DNA of 17,852 nt from an uncultured bacterium (lineage in GTDB: Bacteria; Bacteroidota; Bacteroidia; Bacteroidales; Bacteroidaceae). Positions 7,281 to 16,483 of the stretch are shown here, piece after piece. Each line of letters starts with the position of its first letter. The first letter of the stretch is position 1. The position numbers were made by a program, and so were the translations under genes. The stretch is taken from NCBI GenBank assembly GCA_905215345.1, contig CAJMPR010000037.1:1-17852 (forward strand), in the 5' to 3' direction. The notes under the pieces are model-generated. The model saw only the letters and a list, made by a program, of their open reading frames with translations. It did not search any database and was not told where the DNA came from.

Positions 7281-8531
7281 ATGGATATAAAACTTGAAAA
7301 GAAACCCTGGCACGTGCGCTACCGCTATTACCTGATAGGAACCGTTGTATTTCTCGCCTTTCTGATTTACGTCGTCACGCTCTCGTTAGGACCAAGCAAG
7401 CTACGCATCGGACAGGATAACCTGCAAATAGCCGAAGCGCAAAACGGCAAGTTCATGGAGTATGTTGATGTGGAAGGACTTATTCAACCCATCCTCACCA
7501 TAAAAATCAATGCCCGCGAGGCCGGAAGTGTAGAACGCATCATCGGTGAAGAAGGAAGCCTGCTGCAAAAAGGAGATACTATCCTCGTGCTGGAAAACCC
7601 CGACCTGCTACGTAGCATCGACGACCAACGTGACGATTGGGAGAAACAACTCATCACCTACCGCGAAAAAGAAATCGAGATGGAGCAGCAAAGTCTCACC
7701 CTGCAACAACAAGCCTTACAAACCAACTACGAACTGGATCGCCTGCGCAAGAACTTCAATCTTGACCAAGAGGAGTTTCACATGGGCATCAAAAGCAAAG
7801 CCCAATTGGGGGTATCCGAAGACGAATACAACTATAAGGTGAAGAATGCCCGTCTGCAACGCGAAAGCCTGCGCCACGACTCCGCCGTAAGCGTTATCCG
7901 CAAAGACCTCATCCACAACGACCGCGAACGCGAACGGAAGAAGTACGAACGTGCCTGCGAACGGTTGGGCAATCTGGTAGTGAAAGCCCCCGTTTCAGGG
8001 CAACTCAGCTTCGTGCGGGTAACTCCCGGGCAGCAAGTTACTTCAGGCGAAAGTATCGCCGAAATCAAGGTATTGGACCAATACAAGATACACACCTCGT
8101 TGAGCGAATACTACATCGACCGCATCACCACCGGACTACCTGCCACGGTGAATTACCAGGGCAGGAAATACCCGCTGCGCATCACCAAGGTAGTGCCCGA
8201 AGTGAAAGATCGCACGTTCGACGTAGACCTCGTCTTTACGGGTGAGATGCCCGATAATGTACGCGTGGGCAAAAGTTTCCGTGTACAGATAGAACTGGGG
8301 CAGCCGGAGCAGGCGCTCGTTATTCCGCGGGGTAACTTCTACCAAAACACCGGCGGGCAGTGGATATACAAACTGAATGCCTCGAAAACCAAAGCCACCC
8401 GTGTGCCCCTCATCATCGGACGCCAAAACCCGCAACAGTACGAGATTACAGACGGTTTACAGCCCGGAGATTGGGTAATTACCACGGGATATGATACCTT
8501 TGGCGAAGCAGAGGAACTAATACTGAAATAA
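7281..8531 (+). CDS. HlyD/MacA-like periplasmic adaptor protein
   Basis: This is the membrane fusion protein linking inner-membrane permeases to the TolC channel, 416 residues. A short cytoplasmic N-terminus is followed by one membrane anchor (about 15-36). The first half of the barrel-sandwich domain is at about 57-108, with GSLLQKGDTILVLENPDL. A long helical hairpin follows (about 110-228, charged and Gln-rich). The second lipoyl half is at about 232-262 (VKAPVSGQLSFVRVTPGQ), then a beta-barrel and a membrane-proximal C-terminal domain to 416. There is no lipobox, so it is anchored by the helix and not a lipid. It lies 17 bases before the first permease gene. Relatives work with ABC (MacB) or RND pumps; the MacB-like genes next door make the ABC role the clear choice. 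Confidence 0.92.
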   Translation: MDIKLEKKPWHVRYRYYLIGTVVFLAFLIYVVTLSLGPSKLRIGQDNLQIAEAQNGKFMEYVDVEGLIQPILTIKINAREAGSVERIIGEEGSLLQKGDTILVLENPDLLRSIDDQRDDWEKQLITYREKEIEMEQQSLTLQQQALQTNYELDRLRKNFNLDQEEFHMGIKSKAQLGVSEDEYNYKVKNARLQRESLRHDSAVSVIRKDLIHNDRERERKKYERACERLGNLVVKAPVSGQLSFVRVTPGQQVTSGESIAEIKVLDQYKIHTSLSEYYIDRITTGLPATVNYQGRKYPLRITKVVPEVKDRTFDVDLVFTGEMPDNVRVGKSFRVQIELGQPEQALVIPRGNFYQNTGGQWIYKLNASKTKATRVPLIIGRQNPQQYEITDGLQPGDWVITTGYDTFGEAEELILK

Positions 8532-8548
8532 ACGAAACACAAAAAGAT

Positions 8549-10903
8549 ATGAAAACACTGAAATATGCCCTGCGCTTCCTGATGCGGGCCAAGTCATATA
8601 CCTTTATCAATCTGCTGGGACTGGCACTCAGTTTGGCTTGTTCCATCATTCTGCTGCGCTACATCCATCGCGAACTGACGGTAGATACCCATTGCATTGA
8701 CCGTGAACAAGTATATGGAGTAGAAATGATGACGAAGGGAAACCGGATACTCAGTATGGCGGAGATAGGAAAGCGAGACAGTAGCTACATTGACAACAGA
8801 AGTGTGTTAGTGCGTTCGCGCGTTACACTGCTCGAAAATGACTTTTTAACCTATCAGTCCAATCGTTACTCCATTCAGGCAATAGCGGCAGATAGCGCTT
8901 ACTTCCAACTATTCCCCTATCAGGTGGTACAAGGTACCAATTCACTCTCAGCTCCCGAATCAGTCCTGTTAATGGAAGACTTTGCACAAAAAGTATTCGG
9001 CAAAGAAAACCCGGTGGGCAAGATACTCCGCTTCTCCAACGGCAAAGACATCCGCGTTGAAGGAGTACTCGCTATGCCTGCTAATAAACGGACATTCAAC
9101 TTTGATATAATCCTTTCTTCCCATTTATCGGATAGTTGGGAACGTATGCTACTAGAGTTTATCCGTTTCACCTCACAAGCAGCGGTAGATAAAGCCAACG
9201 TGACAGGTAGTTATCCGCGCTCTGTCAACCCTAACAGTTCCGATCCCCGACAATACACTTTCTCACTTATCCCTGTAAGAGAAATATACTGGGACCAAAC
9301 ATTAATGCATCAAACCGGACCTGAAATAGCAATCAGTAGCAGCCTCGCACAACTCTATATCCTAAGTACTATATGTATCTTGATATTCCTTGCAGGCATT
9401 ATCAATTTCGTAAATATATACATGGTATCGGCCACGAAACGTAACAAGGTGTATGTGCTGCGTAAGGTTTTCGGTGCGGATGCACGTACCTTATTCCTGC
9501 ACATCTTCTCCGAAAACTTCCTACTGATAGGCGGCGCCATATTTCTGGCATGGGTTATTATCGAATTGATGCAGACGCCAGTACAACAGATATTGGACGA
9601 TAAATTCCCATACGCTACTTTCGACTTCCTGCTATCACTTTCACTGTTATTGGTACTTCCATTGTGTATATCGGCCTATGCCTACCGCCAATGCCGCCAT
9701 TCAACCTTGGCAACCTCTATCCGTGCTACCGGCACAGACCGCCGTTCTATCCATTCGCGCATGGCGTTTCTATTCGTACAGTATGTGGTGACTTTTGTAC
9801 TGGTATCACTTTCATTGTACTTCAGTAAGCAACTCGATCTAATGCTCCACACCGATCCCGGATTCCGGACAGAAGGTATCATTCAAGCAAGCTTAGTTTA
9901 TGAATCAAGAGACTATTCGAACTATAATCAAGAGGTTATGAATCAACGGCAAGCAAAGGTAGCCGAGGTAAACCGCTTCTTGAACAATTGCCCCGACATC
10001 GAACTATGGACCACCAACCATTATTCTATTTTAGGCTTCGATCATAAATCGAGCTTCCTGAATGCTGAAGGGAAGAGCACACAACTCGATAAATGCTACG
10101 TCACTGTCGATTTCTTCCGACTTTTCAATATACCGATAGTAGAAGGTAACCTGCCGGAAATGGATACCAATACTCGCCAAGAAATCGTTGTAGTCAATCG
10201 TGCTGCTCTTAAAGCATTGGGTTACACCACTTGCCAAGGGGCCACACTGGTGGACGAGGAAATGGCACAAGCACAACCGATAAAGGCTGTATCCGCCGAT
10301 TATTACGATGGACATATCAGCGCGGGTATTCGTCCCATGGTGTATATGGTACAATCTCGTATGAATGGTGACTATTATCAGATAGCTTGCCAACCCGGCA
10401 GGATGCAGGCGGTATTAACCTACCTGAAAGGTATCCAGAAGAAAGTCTATGGTACCGAAGATATTCAATACTTCCTATTGAAAGACGAAGTGAACGATTT
10501 GTATAAGACAGATCGCCAGATAGCATCCGTCTATGTACTGTTCGCCCTCATTGCTATCCTGATTATTTGCTTAGGCCTGTTCGGTATTTCGCTATTCGAC
10601 ATCCGGCAACGTTACCGTGAAATTGCTATCCGCAAGGTGAATGGTGCCGGCATACGCGAACTGTATGCACTTCTATTCCGCAAGTATACGCTTGTATTGG
10701 TAGCCGCTTTTGCAGTAGCTATTCCGTTATCTTCCTACTGCATCTATCTGTACACACGCGACTTTGTGATGAAAGCTCCCGTAGGTATCGGCATTTATAC
10801 CACCTCCTTATTTGTGGTGACCTTCGTTTCCTTGGGAACACTACTGTGGCAGATACGCAGGGCGGCGAATATTAATCCGAGCGAAGTAATGAAAACAGAA
10901 TAA
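8549..10903 (+). CDS. MacB/FtsX-type ABC permease, first of three
   Basis: This is an inner-membrane permease subunit of a type VII (MacB-like) ABC system, 784 residues. Hydrophobic segments fall at about 17-39, 268-291, 322-342, 359-379, 404-427, 657-680, 711-735 and 745-768. This is a duplicated FtsX unit, each copy being one helix, a large periplasmic domain (MacB_PCD-like) and three helices. A cytoplasmic loop after helix 6 carries YREIAIRKVNGA, and the chain ends NPSEVMKTE; both are shared in form by the next two permeases. The large periplasmic domains should contact the adaptor, consistent with mechanotransmission and not classic transmembrane transport. It starts 17 bases after the adaptor stop and ends 17 bases before the second permease. 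The substrate is unknown. Confidence 0.9.
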   Translation: MKTLKYALRFLMRAKSYTFINLLGLALSLACSIILLRYIHRELTVDTHCIDREQVYGVEMMTKGNRILSMAEIGKRDSSYIDNRSVLVRSRVTLLENDFLTYQSNRYSIQAIAADSAYFQLFPYQVVQGTNSLSAPESVLLMEDFAQKVFGKENPVGKILRFSNGKDIRVEGVLAMPANKRTFNFDIILSSHLSDSWERMLLEFIRFTSQAAVDKANVTGSYPRSVNPNSSDPRQYTFSLIPVREIYWDQTLMHQTGPEIAISSSLAQLYILSTICILIFLAGIINFVNIYMVSATKRNKVYVLRKVFGADARTLFLHIFSENFLLIGGAIFLAWVIIELMQTPVQQILDDKFPYATFDFLLSLSLLLVLPLCISAYAYRQCRHSTLATSIRATGTDRRSIHSRMAFLFVQYVVTFVLVSLSLYFSKQLDLMLHTDPGFRTEGIIQASLVYESRDYSNYNQEVMNQRQAKVAEVNRFLNNCPDIELWTTNHYSILGFDHKSSFLNAEGKSTQLDKCYVTVDFFRLFNIPIVEGNLPEMDTNTRQEIVVVNRAALKALGYTTCQGATLVDEEMAQAQPIKAVSADYYDGHISAGIRPMVYMVQSRMNGDYYQIACQPGRMQAVLTYLKGIQKKVYGTEDIQYFLLKDEVNDLYKTDRQIASVYVLFALIAILIICLGLFGISLFDIRQRYREIAIRKVNGAGIRELYALLFRKYTLVLVAAFAVAIPLSSYCIYLYTRDFVMKAPVGIGIYTTSLFVVTFVSLGTLLWQIRRAANINPSEVMKTE

Positions 10904-10920
10904 AATTAAAACAAGACACC

Positions 10921-13242
10921 ATGATAAAACATTACTTTAAAATAGCATTCCGTAACCTGCTGAAGTATAAGACACAAAACATTATCAGCGTCATTGGTTT
11001 GGCAATTGGTTTCACCTGTTTTGCCCTCGCCAATCTGTGGATACATCATGAAATGACTTATGACAGCGCTTACATAGGATCAGAACGTATGTGCATGCTT
11101 TATCAGAAAAACACATTGAATGATAGCGGATACAGTACAAGTATGTCCTATCCCCTATCTACACTATTGAAAGAAACATTTCCCGAAATAGAAGCTACCT
11201 GTGCCTATACCCGGTGGCAGGAAAACGAATTGCAGGCTGAAGGGCAACCGATAATTCCCGCCACCAGCATGCAAGGGGATTCTTGCCTGATGAATATGTT
11301 CGGTATAAAGGTAATAGCGGGAAGTATGGAGTTCATGTACTCCGATGATAAAATAGCACTGACCGAAGAGATGGCCATCCGCCTGTTCGGCACAACGGAT
11401 GTGCTGGGCAAAGAGGTGAAAACACAAGGAAGCAGTGTAACCGTTTGCGCCATACTGAACGGATCGAAGCATAGTAACCTCTCCTTCGATTTCTGGGAAA
11501 AAGGCGCCTACTTCCAGCAATGGAAAGTAAACTGGCAAAATGCTAGCTTCAAAATAATCATTCGCCTTAAACCTGGGATTGAGTTCGCAGCATTCCAAAA
11601 AAAGCTGAATGCCAATAAACACAAAGTAGACCTCAGAGATTTAGGAGGGATCTTTGAGGATTTATTATTGATGCCCTTGCAAGACTATCAATATTCCGAA
11701 ATAAACAATGATAAATCCATCCGTTTCACCTACCTGATCCTCTTTTCTGTGGCAGGCGGACTGGTAATTCTTTGCTCACTGTCCAATTATCTTTCACTAT
11801 TTGTCACTCGAATGCACATGCGTAGCCGGGAGGTTGAATTGCGAAGAGTATGCGGGTCTTCCGGTAGAAGTCTCTTTATGCTGTTTATTACGGAATACCT
11901 ATTGATGATTCTTGCATCCGGCTTTGTGGGAATGACATTACTGGAAATTTCTCTGCCATTGTTCAGAGAATTGTCAAAGGTAACAGGTACTATTTACGGA
12001 GAATCGTTACTTTTCTTTGCAGGCGTAACTTTCCTATCCCTATTGCTGTTAATACCTTTTATTGTCCGTCGACATCGTTCTAAACAGCAAGGCGAACAGT
12101 ACTGGCTGCGCAAATCGGGCATTGTTTTTCAACTTATCATCGGCATCTTGTTCATGTTCTGCATGAGTGTATTGATGAAGCAGCTATTCTTCTTAAAAAA
12201 TACCGACTTAGGCTGGGACAGAAAAAATATGGCAGTAATTACCATCTACCCCGATGACCGATTTGAAGAAATAGGTGACAAAATAGAAAAAATGCCATGC
12301 GCAAAAGAAGTATTGAAAGGTCATTGGGGACTACTCCCCCGCGGTACTGTTGCCAACATGTACTTCACAAACTGGGATGGAAAGCAGGACTCAGTAAAAG
12401 ACATCAGCATTATGACCTTGCTGGAGGGAGAAGCATTGGCCAAGTTCTACAACCTACAACTGCTGGAGGGAGAAATGTTAAAGAAAGGCGAAAGGAACAA
12501 AGCGATGATAAACGAAACCGGAGCTAAAGCTTTGGGCATGCGCGACCCTGTAGGCAAAAATCTTTATTGGGGACTGAAAGGAGAAACCGCACTTACTATT
12601 TGCGGACTTATAAAAGATTTCCACGTCAGCCCTCCTACCACACCCGTTCAGCCCATACTGTTTACAGGTGAGGAAAATATCTCCTTCAGTTTCTTTGGTA
12701 GCAGCAAAGGGCAAATCCTGATCAAACATCACGTAGGGAAATGGGGAGAACTGAAGTCAAAGATAGAAAACCTATTTTTGAAAGAATACCCCGAAGTAAG
12801 ATATAAGTTGATAAACGTAGAAGATGAGTATGCCATCTACCTGAAATCAGAAGATGCATTACTCACCCTACTTAGCTTTGTATCGGGGGTATGTGTACTC
12901 ATTGCCATTTTTGGTATCTATTCATTGGTAACATTAAGCTGCGAGCGCCGTCGCAAAGAGATTGCCGTGCGCAAGGTAAACGGTGCAAGTATCACCGACA
13001 TACTAACGATGTTTGCCAAAGAATATATGTTGCTACTTCTCACAGCTTCCATCATCGCATTTCCGATAGGTTTTGCCCTGATGAAGCAATGGTTGCAAAG
13101 CTACGTAAAGCAAACCGAAATCAGCCTTTGTATCTATTTGTCCATCTTCGGATTTTTAGCCTTTTTTATTTTCCTGAGCATCGGTTGGCGAGTATGGAAA
13201 TCTGCCCGACAAAATCCGGCAGAGGTAATTAAAAGCGAATAA
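10921..13242 (+). CDS. MacB/FtsX-type ABC permease, second of three
   Basis: A 773-residue inner-membrane permease with the same plan as its neighbours. The hydrophobic segments are at about 20-41, 270-298, 320-343, 363-382, 400-423, 648-671, 702-721 and 733-757, with two large periplasmic domains between helices 1 and 2 and between helices 5 and 6. The conserved cytoplasmic stretch after helix 6 reads RRKEIAVRKVNGA and the C-terminus reads NPAEVIKSE. By eye, similarity to the first permease is mostly limited to the N-terminal helix, these motifs and the membrane plan, so it is an old paralogue and not a recent copy. The ATG at 10921 follows the previous stop by 17 bases and begins the typical MIKHYFKIAFRNLLKYK amphipathic entry into helix 1. 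It presumably pairs with another permease over a shared ATPase dimer. Confidence 0.9.
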   Translation: MIKHYFKIAFRNLLKYKTQNIISVIGLAIGFTCFALANLWIHHEMTYDSAYIGSERMCMLYQKNTLNDSGYSTSMSYPLSTLLKETFPEIEATCAYTRWQENELQAEGQPIIPATSMQGDSCLMNMFGIKVIAGSMEFMYSDDKIALTEEMAIRLFGTTDVLGKEVKTQGSSVTVCAILNGSKHSNLSFDFWEKGAYFQQWKVNWQNASFKIIIRLKPGIEFAAFQKKLNANKHKVDLRDLGGIFEDLLLMPLQDYQYSEINNDKSIRFTYLILFSVAGGLVILCSLSNYLSLFVTRMHMRSREVELRRVCGSSGRSLFMLFITEYLLMILASGFVGMTLLEISLPLFRELSKVTGTIYGESLLFFAGVTFLSLLLLIPFIVRRHRSKQQGEQYWLRKSGIVFQLIIGILFMFCMSVLMKQLFFLKNTDLGWDRKNMAVITIYPDDRFEEIGDKIEKMPCAKEVLKGHWGLLPRGTVANMYFTNWDGKQDSVKDISIMTLLEGEALAKFYNLQLLEGEMLKKGERNKAMINETGAKALGMRDPVGKNLYWGLKGETALTICGLIKDFHVSPPTTPVQPILFTGEENISFSFFGSSKGQILIKHHVGKWGELKSKIENLFLKEYPEVRYKLINVEDEYAIYLKSEDALLTLLSFVSGVCVLIAIFGIYSLVTLSCERRRKEIAVRKVNGASITDILTMFAKEYMLLLLTASIIAFPIGFALMKQWLQSYVKQTEISLCIYLSIFGFLAFFIFLSIGWRVWKSARQNPAEVIKSE

Positions 13243-13285
13243 TACGATTTCAAATTAAACAATAACATTTTAAACAATAAAGAAA

Positions 13286-15643
13286 ATGACTGCATTTGCA
13301 ATCCTAAAAATGATTATCCGTAGTTTGTGGAGAAATAAAGTATTCTTCATTATCTCAGTAGTGAGTCTGGCAATAGGATTGGCTTGCACCAATCTACTGT
13401 TCACTTATTTTATACACGACTATAACATAGAAAGCAGTAATCAAGATAAAGATAGAATATTCTGTCTGCGTCAAGACAATCCGATGCAGGAGACAACCAA
13501 AGTAGCTTATGTTACCACTGAAATATCTTCCATACTTGAAGAAAAATATGCAGAGATAGAAGACATTTTACAGATTTCTACCTTAGATGTACTCTACTGT
13601 AAGCAAGGAGAGAATACTTTTCAGGATGTCATGGCTCTATGTGCAAGTAGTACATTGCCACGATTCTTTCAGTATCAAACTATTGCGGGAGATTTAAAGC
13701 AAGTGTTGGAAAAACCTGATAAAATAGCACTTAGCGAAACCTTTGCTCGTAAAATATTTGGCAATGATAATCCATTGGGGAAAGCTTTGGAAGTAAAAAC
13801 AACCACAAATACGAAAAGCTATGAAATAGGAGCTATCTTGAAAGTAGGCTCTCAATCACTTTTCCAGTTCGATATGATTACAGGAACTGATAGTAACTTT
13901 TTTGGAGGCCCTACCTTTCTTAAATTATCTTCCAACACTTCTGCAGAGCAGTTCGCTCGAAAAATCAATCATGACAAAGTGCCTACATTGTTGCAGGGAA
14001 AAGCTCAATACTATGTAGATACGCTGTCGGATATCTATTTCAGAACACCCGAAAGCGATGCCCAGCAATCTTTACCTTTTATCAACCAAAGCAATGTACA
14101 ACTATTGTACATCGGCCTGATGGCTGCCATTTTAGTATTGTTCATAGCCTGTTGCAACTATACCAATATGAGTCTGAGTCGTACCCTGCAACAACTAAAG
14201 ATGATTCACATAGAGAAGCTGATGGGAAGCAGATTGAGGGAAATCCGTCTTCAACTGTTTGGTGATGCTTTCCTCACCGTATTACTTGCTTTCGGCTTAT
14301 CTCTACTCATTATCAACGATTGCCTCATCTTTTTCAATGAATTACTGGCATCACATTTAGACTTTCGTTTCTTTTTCAGCGGACAAATGCTTCCATTGCT
14401 ATTACTCTTTGCACTGCTGATGGCTATTATACCCGCCTGGTACATCAGTCGTAAATTATCGAGTCTCTCCCTCAGCGAATACAAAACACTTTACAGTGGA
14501 AAACGAAAACAACGTTTTATCGGACTATTGGTTATTCTTCAGTTTATCATCTCCATCGGATTGATATTTGCCACATTGATTGCCAATGAACAAATCAACT
14601 TGATAAAAAAGCGGGCATACTGCTACGAAAACAGAATAGAAATAGGTAGCATGTTCTCCGCCCCTGCCGCAACGCTAAAGGCTGAACTAAAGAAGAATGT
14701 ACCCGGCATTGAGTCTATTGCTCTGTCTGCAGGCTCTATCTTGAATGCATGGATACGTCAACTTCCTGTAAAGCAACCTGATGGCTCTGAAAAGAAGTCA
14801 TTTCTTCTGATGCTTTTCAGTGATATTGATTTTATGAAGACAATGGATATACAATTGATTGCAGGCAACTCACCCGAAGAAGCACAGAAAGAGTATGCCT
14901 ATCCTGTATTTGTCAATGAAAGTTATGTTAGAACGTTAATTCCCGCAGGAGTCAATCCTGTTGGAAAGTACATGAAAGAGTTTGATCAATTTGCCGACTC
15001 GTTCTATATCATAGGAGGCATTATTAAGGACTTTCCTATCAATTCTTTAGAGAATGAAATCACTCCCGTCATGCTTCACATGCCTCCGGCTGAGAAAATA
15101 GCAAATGCCAATTATTTACATATCAAACTGAATGCTGAGAGCCGTGAAGAAACCATGAAAAGAATAGCACAAACTTGGACAAATATGAATCCGGATGGAG
15201 TATTTCAATATACCGACATCTATCAGGATTTTATGAGGCGAAATGACAAAGTCCTATCTCTTGCCAGAGTTCTTACGGGATATTCACTGATAGGCTTGTT
15301 ACTGACTTGCTTCGGTTTGTTTGGTATATCCTGGTATGCCACCCGTCAGCGCATTCGTGAAATAAGTATCCGCAAGATACATGGGGCAACATCGTGGCAA
15401 ATCATTTGGTTACTCAATAAGCCTTTCTGCCTGCAAGTCATCATCGCTTATATACTTGCCATTCCTGTGGTTTATTGGTTGATGCTACATTGGATGGAAC
15501 AATTTGCATACCGTGCATCTTTGTCTGTTACCGACTTCGTGCTACCATTCCTCATTGTTTGGGGAATAGCTGTACTGACCGTTTGCCTGCAAGGATATCT
15601 ACTCAATAAAACGAACCCGATTGATTCTATTAAAACCGAATAA
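13286..15643 (+). CDS. MacB/FtsX-type ABC permease, third of three
   Basis: A 785-residue permease of the same duplicated-FtsX plan. Hydrophobic segments fall at about 18-43, 271-294, 325-350, 368-388, 411-433, 662-685, 714-734 and 751-773. The loop after helix 6 reads IREISIRKIHGA and the C-terminus NPIDSIKTE, matching the other two. Within the first FtsX copy the loop reads MIHIEKLMGSRLREI, equivalent to VLRKVFGADARTL in permease 1. The coding sequence looks clearly more AT-rich than the TolC and adaptor genes. It starts 43 bases after permease 2 and ends 31 bases before the ATPase start. Together with the other permeases it should form homo- or heterodimers on the ATPase; which pairs form cannot be seen. 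Confidence 0.9.
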   Translation: MTAFAILKMIIRSLWRNKVFFIISVVSLAIGLACTNLLFTYFIHDYNIESSNQDKDRIFCLRQDNPMQETTKVAYVTTEISSILEEKYAEIEDILQISTLDVLYCKQGENTFQDVMALCASSTLPRFFQYQTIAGDLKQVLEKPDKIALSETFARKIFGNDNPLGKALEVKTTTNTKSYEIGAILKVGSQSLFQFDMITGTDSNFFGGPTFLKLSSNTSAEQFARKINHDKVPTLLQGKAQYYVDTLSDIYFRTPESDAQQSLPFINQSNVQLLYIGLMAAILVLFIACCNYTNMSLSRTLQQLKMIHIEKLMGSRLREIRLQLFGDAFLTVLLAFGLSLLIINDCLIFFNELLASHLDFRFFFSGQMLPLLLLFALLMAIIPAWYISRKLSSLSLSEYKTLYSGKRKQRFIGLLVILQFIISIGLIFATLIANEQINLIKKRAYCYENRIEIGSMFSAPAATLKAELKKNVPGIESIALSAGSILNAWIRQLPVKQPDGSEKKSFLLMLFSDIDFMKTMDIQLIAGNSPEEAQKEYAYPVFVNESYVRTLIPAGVNPVGKYMKEFDQFADSFYIIGGIIKDFPINSLENEITPVMLHMPPAEKIANANYLHIKLNAESREETMKRIAQTWTNMNPDGVFQYTDIYQDFMRRNDKVLSLARVLTGYSLIGLLLTCFGLFGISWYATRQRIREISIRKIHGATSWQIIWLLNKPFCLQVIIAYILAIPVVYWLMLHWMEQFAYRASLSVTDFVLPFLIVWGIAVLTVCLQGYLLNKTNPIDSIKTE

Positions 15644-15674
15644 TATATTTATAAACTATAAAAATCAGAAGATT

Positions 15675-16349
15675 ATGATTAAGACAGTAAACTTACAGAA
15701 AATTTTCAAAACCGAAGAAGTACAAACTTTGGCTTTGAATAATGTGAACATCGAAGTGAAAGATGGTGAATTCGTAGCCATTATGGGTCCATCGGGTTGT
15801 GGGAAATCCACATTACTCAACATTCTGGGCTTGCTCGACAATCCTTCTGAAGGCGAATACTATCTGAATGAAAAAGAAGTATCCAAATATACCGAAGCGC
15901 AGCGCACCACTTTGCGCAAAGGTGTAATAGGTTTTGTCTTCCAGAGTTTCAATCTCATTGACGAACTGAACGTATATGAGAATATCGAGCTGCCATTGCT
16001 TTATATGGGTGTCTCCGCTTCCGAGCGCAAACGCCGTGTAGAAACTGCCATGGAACGTATGGCGATTATGCATCGCAGCAAGCACTTTCCGCAACAGTTG
16101 TCAGGTGGTCAGCAACAACGTGTAGCTATTGCACGTGCTGTTGTTGCTAACCCTAAATTAATACTTGCCGATGAACCCACCGGTAACCTGGATTCAAAAA
16201 ACGGAAAAGAAGTTATGGAACTCCTGAGCGAACTCAATAAAGAAGGTACTACTATTGTAATGGTAACCCACTCACAGCACGATGCCGGATATGCAAGTCG
16301 TACCATTAATCTGTTCGACGGACAAGTAATAGCAGAAACCAATCTGTAG
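15675..16349 (+). CDS. ABC transporter ATP-binding protein, MacB/LolD type
   Basis: This is the cytoplasmic ATPase that powers the MacB-like permeases, 224 residues, the normal length for LolD/FtsE/MacB-type subunits. It has Walker A GPSGCGKST at 38-46, Q-loop Q90, signature LSGGQ at 142-146, Walker B ending D166-E167, D-loop NLDS at 171-174 and switch histidine H199. All catalytic residues are present. The start at 15675 gives the standard MIKTVNLQKIF beginning; a longer in-frame start at 15621 would overlap the third permease and add 18 residues with no family match. It is the last gene of the operon and the only ATPase gene among three permeases, so it most likely serves all of them as a homodimer. 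Confidence 0.95.
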   Translation: MIKTVNLQKIFKTEEVQTLALNNVNIEVKDGEFVAIMGPSGCGKSTLLNILGLLDNPSEGEYYLNEKEVSKYTEAQRTTLRKGVIGFVFQSFNLIDELNVYENIELPLLYMGVSASERKRRVETAMERMAIMHRSKHFPQQLSGGQQQRVAIARAVVANPKLILADEPTGNLDSKNGKEVMELLSELNKEGTTIVMVTHSQHDAGYASRTINLFDGQVIAETNL

Positions 16350-16409
16350 CAACTAATCAACTTTAACAAGTTATATGATACATCCAATAGAAGATTTTTA
16401 AATATAAAA

Positions 16410-16474
16410 ATGAGGATATGTCAAAGCTCTAAAGACAGAATGATATGCTTGTCAGAGTTTTGACACACCCTCAT
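16410..16474. terminator. Long interrupted hairpin between convergent genes
   Basis: ATGAGG (16410-16415) pairs with CCTCAT (16469-16474). After a 3-by-3 internal loop, a 12-bp stem follows (16419-16430 with 16454-16465, one G-U pair) around a 23-base loop. On the minus strand the stem is followed by TTTTTATATTT, giving a good terminator for the MORN-repeat gene. It may also stop or protect the exporter transcript arriving from the left, although the plus-strand side has no clean T-run. Confidence 0.7.
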
Positions 16475-16483
16475 ACGTATTAA

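Noticed and set aside
15621..15674. Longer N-terminus for the ABC ATPase starting at 15621
   Set aside because: It overlaps the end of the third permease and adds 18 residues before the standard start; MIKTVNLQKIF at 15675 matches the family start and length.
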